Shown here: in pieces, positions 37,222 to 40,548 of the stretch
Numbering within the stretch: position 1 is the first letter of the stretch
Layout of the letters: every line of letters starts with the position of its first letter
Source: Holospora obtusa F1
GTDB lineage: Bacteria > Pseudomonadota > Alphaproteobacteria > Holosporales > Holosporaceae
NCBI RefSeq assembly: GCF_000469665.2
Contig: NZ_AWTR02000043.1
Coordinates: 1 to 40,548, forward strand
Reading direction: 5' to 3'
Length of the DNA: 40,548 nucleotides
Translations under genes and position numbers: made by a program
Notes under the pieces: model-generated
Seen by the model: only the letters and a program-made list of their open reading frames with translations
Database searches by the model: none
What the model was told of the DNA's origin: nothing

Positions 37222-37350
37222 ATGTCAAAATACGATTATATTGTCGTATTAAGATCATCGAAAATGCATTCCAAGAAGTATAATTCCGAAAACTGCATAA
37301 GGAACGGTATAGTACGCAAAGTTCAGCGCTATAGGTGTAAGGAATGAGAT
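37222..37350 (+). pseudogene. IS1-like zinc-ribbon transposase fragment cut by IS481
   Basis: An ATG at 37222 opens 41 codons, MSKYDYIVVLRSSKMHSKKY and then NSENCIRNGIVRKVQRYRCK, ending at a stop just before the IS481-type end. The last part is the zinc-ribbon pattern of IS1-type InsA proteins (NxxCxxNGxxRxxQRYxCKxC). No continuation is found beyond the IS481 copies. Confidence 0.6.
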
Positions 37351-37351
37351 T

Positions 37352-38354
37352 GTTGTTTAGTCCCAACAACATGTAGTTTGGATTATGATTAAAATTAGAC
37401 GAGTTACGCTCAAATTTTAACATGATAATATCAAAATGGGTCTGATATTTCAATGATTTCAGCTTTCTTTGATGATTATAGTAAAGTACAAAAATCATCA
37501 TATGGCGCTTTTGCTCATTAAGGTTTTTGTAAAAATAAGCCTTTGTTGTGTAGTGTTTGAGGATCCTGTGGTGACTTCGACCTGACCGTTGGTCCAAGGA
37601 TGCTTGAATTTGGTGAGCCTGTGCTCAATGGTATACTCCTTGCACATCACATCAAAGGGGTGCGTTTTGTTTTTTGGCTTCAGGTGTTGCGCAAGCAGTT
37701 CATAGGTAAATTGCGCCCCCTTGTCTGTGAAAATTTTCGTTATTTTAAAAGGACTATGAGAGATCATATTTTTCAAAAATGCACTTGACTCGTTAACCGA
37801 CATCTTTGAATGGAGCTCGACATAAACGTACTTTGTGGACCGCTCAATGGCCATAAAAAAGGTAGTATTTTGTTGATCTGTGCGGACCTTCTGTACTGTC
37901 AATAACAAATCCAAAGGGATAAATTTTTTTTCAGGAGCCGACTTTTCTTTTTTTGGGTAAGATATTTAAACCATTTCTTTTAAGGCATCAATGCGGATTA
38001 GAGCGCATGAGATTGGGAATCTTTTTCTTCAAAGCACTACAAACATCATCAAGCGGAAGCTTAAAAACGCGTCTGAATTCATACACAATTTTTTGCTTCT
38101 GTTGCAAATAAAACACTCTTTGGCTGTGCAGGGCCAGAGCATTTATTTTCAACACAACCGACTTTCTTCCACTTCAAAACAGTTTTAATAGTGAATGCCC
38201 AAACATTTTTCTATTTCTGCGGCGCTCTGCACAGAGTTTTGTGTTTCTTTTCGAATTCGAAGCGTCGTCTTGGTATTGCCATTCAGTATACTTTCCATAA
38301 ATTAGCCTCCTTTAGTTCCTTATAAGTTATACTATAAGAACGGAACTAAACAAC
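37352..38354 (-). mobile_element. IS481-family element, copy 1 (decayed)
   Basis: About 1.0 kb with inverted ends reading GTTGTTTAGTCCC at the left and, on the minus strand, GTTGTTTAGTTCC at the right. The minus strand has AGGAGG before an ATG at 38299, then MESILNGNTKTTLRIRKETQ and NSVQSAAEIEKCLGIH before a stop. A broken catalytic region follows: FFMAIERSTKYVYVELHSKM, FKITKIFTDKGAQFTYELLA, HPFDVMCKEYTIEHRLTKFK and HPWTNGQVE, the classic IS481 series. Several stops and frameshifts inactivate it. Confidence 0.85.
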
Positions 38355-38846
38355 TATCCTATTGGTTTTGTGCATATCGATATAACGCAGGTGTGCAACC
38401 AAAGAGGAAAAGTGTTAATCGGATTACAAAAACGTCTATATAGAGCTACATTTATCGATGACTTCGGATATACAATGTTTTTCAGAAATCTTATTGAGCT
38501 TTATCCATTTAAAATTACGAAAATTTTGACTGATAATGGAGCTCAATTTACCTATGCGCTTCTAGCTGAGCATTTTCGTCCTAAAAACAAAACCCATCCT
38601 TTTGATGTGATTTGTAAAGCTTGTAAAATTGAGCATAGGCTTACACATTTTAGACATCCTTTGACTCAATAGACAGGTGGAGGTTACGAACAGAGTTATC
38701 AAATGATATACAACAAAAACATATTATTATCAGCACTTGAAAGAACTTAAGAATCATTTTACAGCTTTTGTTTTATATTATAATCATTAACTTAACCGTC
38801 AAACTCCGATCATAACCCAAACTACATGTTATTGGGACTGAACAAC
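38355..38846 (+). mobile_element. IS481-family element, copy 2 (5'-truncated)
   Basis: Directly abuts copy 1 in the opposite orientation. The plus strand encodes IGFVHIDITQV, then FKITKILTDNGAQFTYALLA, HPFDVICKACKIEHRLTHFR, HPLTQ and a stop, then a frameshifted tail with NPNYMLLGLNN at the right terminus (minus strand GTTGTTCAGTCCC). It lacks the N-terminal helix-turn-helix part. Its right end forms part of the stop codon of the acyltransferase. Confidence 0.8.
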
Positions 38847-40548
38847 TATTTTAATAAAAAATCTAAAAAGGTTGCCTGCTCTCTGACGTAAGTAGCACAA
38901 AGATGTCCCATATCTTTGTAAACAGGATTCTCATCTGCGTCGCAAACATGACACACATGATGATCACACAAAAAATTTTCAGGATAAATTATTTTTGCTC
39001 CACTTTTTTTTGCAATGTCATGTAAAATTTTTCGTTCTTTTAAATGTGCAGACATCCAATCACTTCTTTTTACATGATTCCAAGAAAATTTCCATTTTCC
39101 CCAAATATCTCTTTTAAAAAAACTTTTGGGATCAAAAGCAACTCCAAAAGGAATATTGAAAATAACATAGACCTTTTTTCCCTTAGAAACGAGTTTCGTA
39201 AGAAAAATTTCAAGATCTTTAACTGCTTTATCTAAAATATAGCTTTGTGATAAATTTCCTTCATTGTGCGCAGAGCGATATAAATAATTTTTTTGAGTTC
39301 CGTTTAAGTAAATAAACCATGAGCAACTCACGACGACTTCTTTGATTTCTTCTTGTTGCGCGTACACCATAGCATATTTTACGAACCTCATTTCTGTTTC
39401 TGATCTCCCAACATTAGGAATAGGACACGTTCCGCCCCTTGTAGCAAATACAGCAGACTTTTTATTTTTTCTTTTCTTCATCAATTCATCTATGCGCGGT
39501 GCATATTGTTGCATATGACTATCTCCAAGAAACAGGATGACGTCTTGCGCTGCCCCTATTTTGTAAAAAAAATCATTGGTTAAAAAAGGGTCATGCAGTG
39601 TAATAGGATACATTTCAGGAGTTGGATATTGCCAATCTTCAAATCCATTCATAATTCTGTATGCATTAGGGAAAAGATAGCTAACTTTTGGCTTCAAAAT
39701 AGATCGGTATCCCGTATATCCGACGCTTGCCAATAATCCCATGGGTATCAAAAGCGCCCATATTATCGTTGAAGAGGTATGTTTTCTGAGGGGCTTTTCC
39801 AGGTATTTATAGATGATATACCCAAAGAAAATAACAAAAACAAATATCGAACCTTTTTCTAATAAACTAAGTTCATAATTTGATGGAAAAGAATGAATAA
39901 CTTTTAAAAAAGATATACATGGCCAATGTAAAAGATACACAGGATAACTGATTAATCCAAAAAATACTAACAAAGGATGGGATAAAATTTTTTTATTTAC
40001 AAATGTATCGTGAGAAGCTAGCATTAAAAAAAGACTGCTGATAACAGGGAATAAAATTAGGATAGAAAAATATTTATGACTGTTACTCAAAAACAAAAGA
40101 GAGCTTATAATAATCAAAAAACAAAACATACTTCCAAATTTTACTGTGAATTTATGAATAGATTTTTTTTGTAAAAACAACATATAATATGCCCCCAAAG
40201 CCCCCATAGACATTTCCCAAATTCGAGAAAAAATAAAATAAACCTGTAAATTAGGGTTAATTGACGACAAGCGAAAATGGATAAAAAATGAAAACAGAGT
40301 ACTTATTGATATACATAGTATAACAAGTGTATTTTTTGAAATATTAAGATTTTTTATTTTTTCTAATTGAACAATGCTCCATAAAAAAATGGGGATGATT
40401 AAGTAATAAGATTCCGGAATGAATAGCGCGGGTAAGCAAAAACATAACACTGTGCTCTTATAACGCAAAATATTAAAAATTTTTATTTTCTGTGATTTAA
40501 AAAGACTCCATAAAAAAAGAGGCCAAATAAAATAAAATTGCTCTTCAA
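38846..40548 (-). CDS. OafA/YrhL-type membrane acyltransferase with C-terminal SGNH domain, 5' end outside window
   Basis: The open frame continues without a stop to the window end, where EEQFYFIWPLFLWSLFK (family SVEEQFYLIWP) shows the gene begins further upstream; the ATG at 40468 is internal. The N-terminal part is a polytopic acyltransferase-3 domain, including SRIWEMSMGALGAYYM and PVYLLHWPCISFLKV. The C-terminal ~270 residues form a periplasmic SGNH hydrolase-like domain with LFLGDSHMQQ (nucleophile Ser) and DMGHL (DxxH pair). Such proteins O-acetylate lipopolysaccharide or other envelope glycans. A 43-residue segment near the N-terminus is duplicated in tandem. The stop TAG lies at the IS481 junction. 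Confidence 0.88.
   Translation of the reverse strand, partial: EEQFYFIWPLFLWSLFKSQKIKIFNILRYKSTVLCFCLPALFIPESYYLIIPIFLWSIVQLEKIKNLNISKNTLVILCISISTLFSFFIHFRLSSINPNLQVYFIFSRIWEMSMGALGAYYMLFLQKKSIHKFTVKFGSMFCFLIIISSLLFLSNSHKYFSILILFPVISSLFLMLASHDTFVNKKILSHPLLVFFGLISYPVYLLHWPCISFLKVIHSFPSNYELSLLEKGSIFVFVIFFGYIIYKYLEKPLRKHTSSTIIWALLIPMGLLASVGYTGYRSILKPKVSYLFPNAYRIMNGFEDWQYPTPEMYPITLHDPFLTNDFFYKIGAAQDVILFLGDSHMQQYAPRIDELMKKRKNKKSAVFATRGGTCPIPNVGRSETEMRFVKYAMVYAQQEEIKEVVVSCSWFIYLNGTQKNYLYRSAHNEGNLSQSYILDKAVKDLEIFLTKLVSKGKKVYVIFNIPFGVAFDPKSFFKRDIWGKWKFSWNHVKRSDWMSAHLKERKILHDIAKKSGAKIIYPENFLCDHHVCHVCDADENPVYKDMGHLCATYVREQATFLDFLLK

Overview
The window looks like part of the chromosome of an AT-rich (roughly one third G+C by eye), host-associated alphaproteobacterium, most likely a Holosporales/Caedibacter-type intracellular symbiont. 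The clues are alphaproteobacterial-style core genes (groESL under a CIRCE element, an alphaproteobacterial MotA/ExbB-like protein, mutS with an orphan response regulator), wide gene spacing, many decayed insertion sequences of several families, and large exported repeat proteins. The order-level placement is inference.

Layout. 1-822: decayed IS5/IS427-type element. 986-3531 (minus): ftsW and murD, cut off from the rest of the division/cell-wall cluster. 4509-6580 (plus): promoter, CIRCE and groES-groEL, then accB (6845-7354). 7857-9770: a nested pile of IS fragments (IS630 type, IS1-like zinc-ribbon type, IS5/IS903 type). 9885-24456 is a symmetric block: IS903-type copy, large secreted repeat gene (1201 aa, minus), IS427-type copy, clpB plus an AmpG-like permease gene, inverted IS427-type copy, second large secreted repeat gene (1084 aa, plus), inverted IS903-type copy. 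24540-26357: two MITE-like elements, another IS5-type remnant and a secreted Pro/Ser/Thr-rich protein. 26596-30170: lipA (minus), then cysS and a family-25 glycosyltransferase (plus). 30239-30412: a 57-residue membrane peptide gene. 31016-35211: an ExbB/MotA-like gene, mutS and a response-regulator gene as a tight plus-strand operon. 35313-35950: IS630-type remnant. 36453-37103 (minus): frr and elongator tRNA-Met(CAU). 37222-38846: an IS1-like fragment and two abutting IS481-type copies. 38846-40548 (minus): membrane acyltransferase with a C-terminal SGNH domain, running off the window end.

How it fits together. The intact genes are housekeeping: septal peptidoglycan synthesis (murD, ftsW, possibly AmpG-like recycling), protein quality control (groESL, clpB), lipid and cofactor metabolism (accB, lipA), translation (cysS, frr, tRNA-Met), DNA repair (mutS) and envelope polysaccharide decoration (GT25, acyltransferase). 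The accessory content is the pair of exported solenoid-like repeat proteins, which share a signal-peptide style and a repeat of about 38 residues. They sit in mirror-image IS surroundings and are the best candidates here for an undescribed host-interaction system. Several families of short inverted-repeat elements beginning TATAG, and an apparent excess of G/C homopolymers of 7-8 bases in an AT-rich sequence (including in one repeat-protein gene, mutS and the response-regulator gene), are further features that ordinary annotation would miss.
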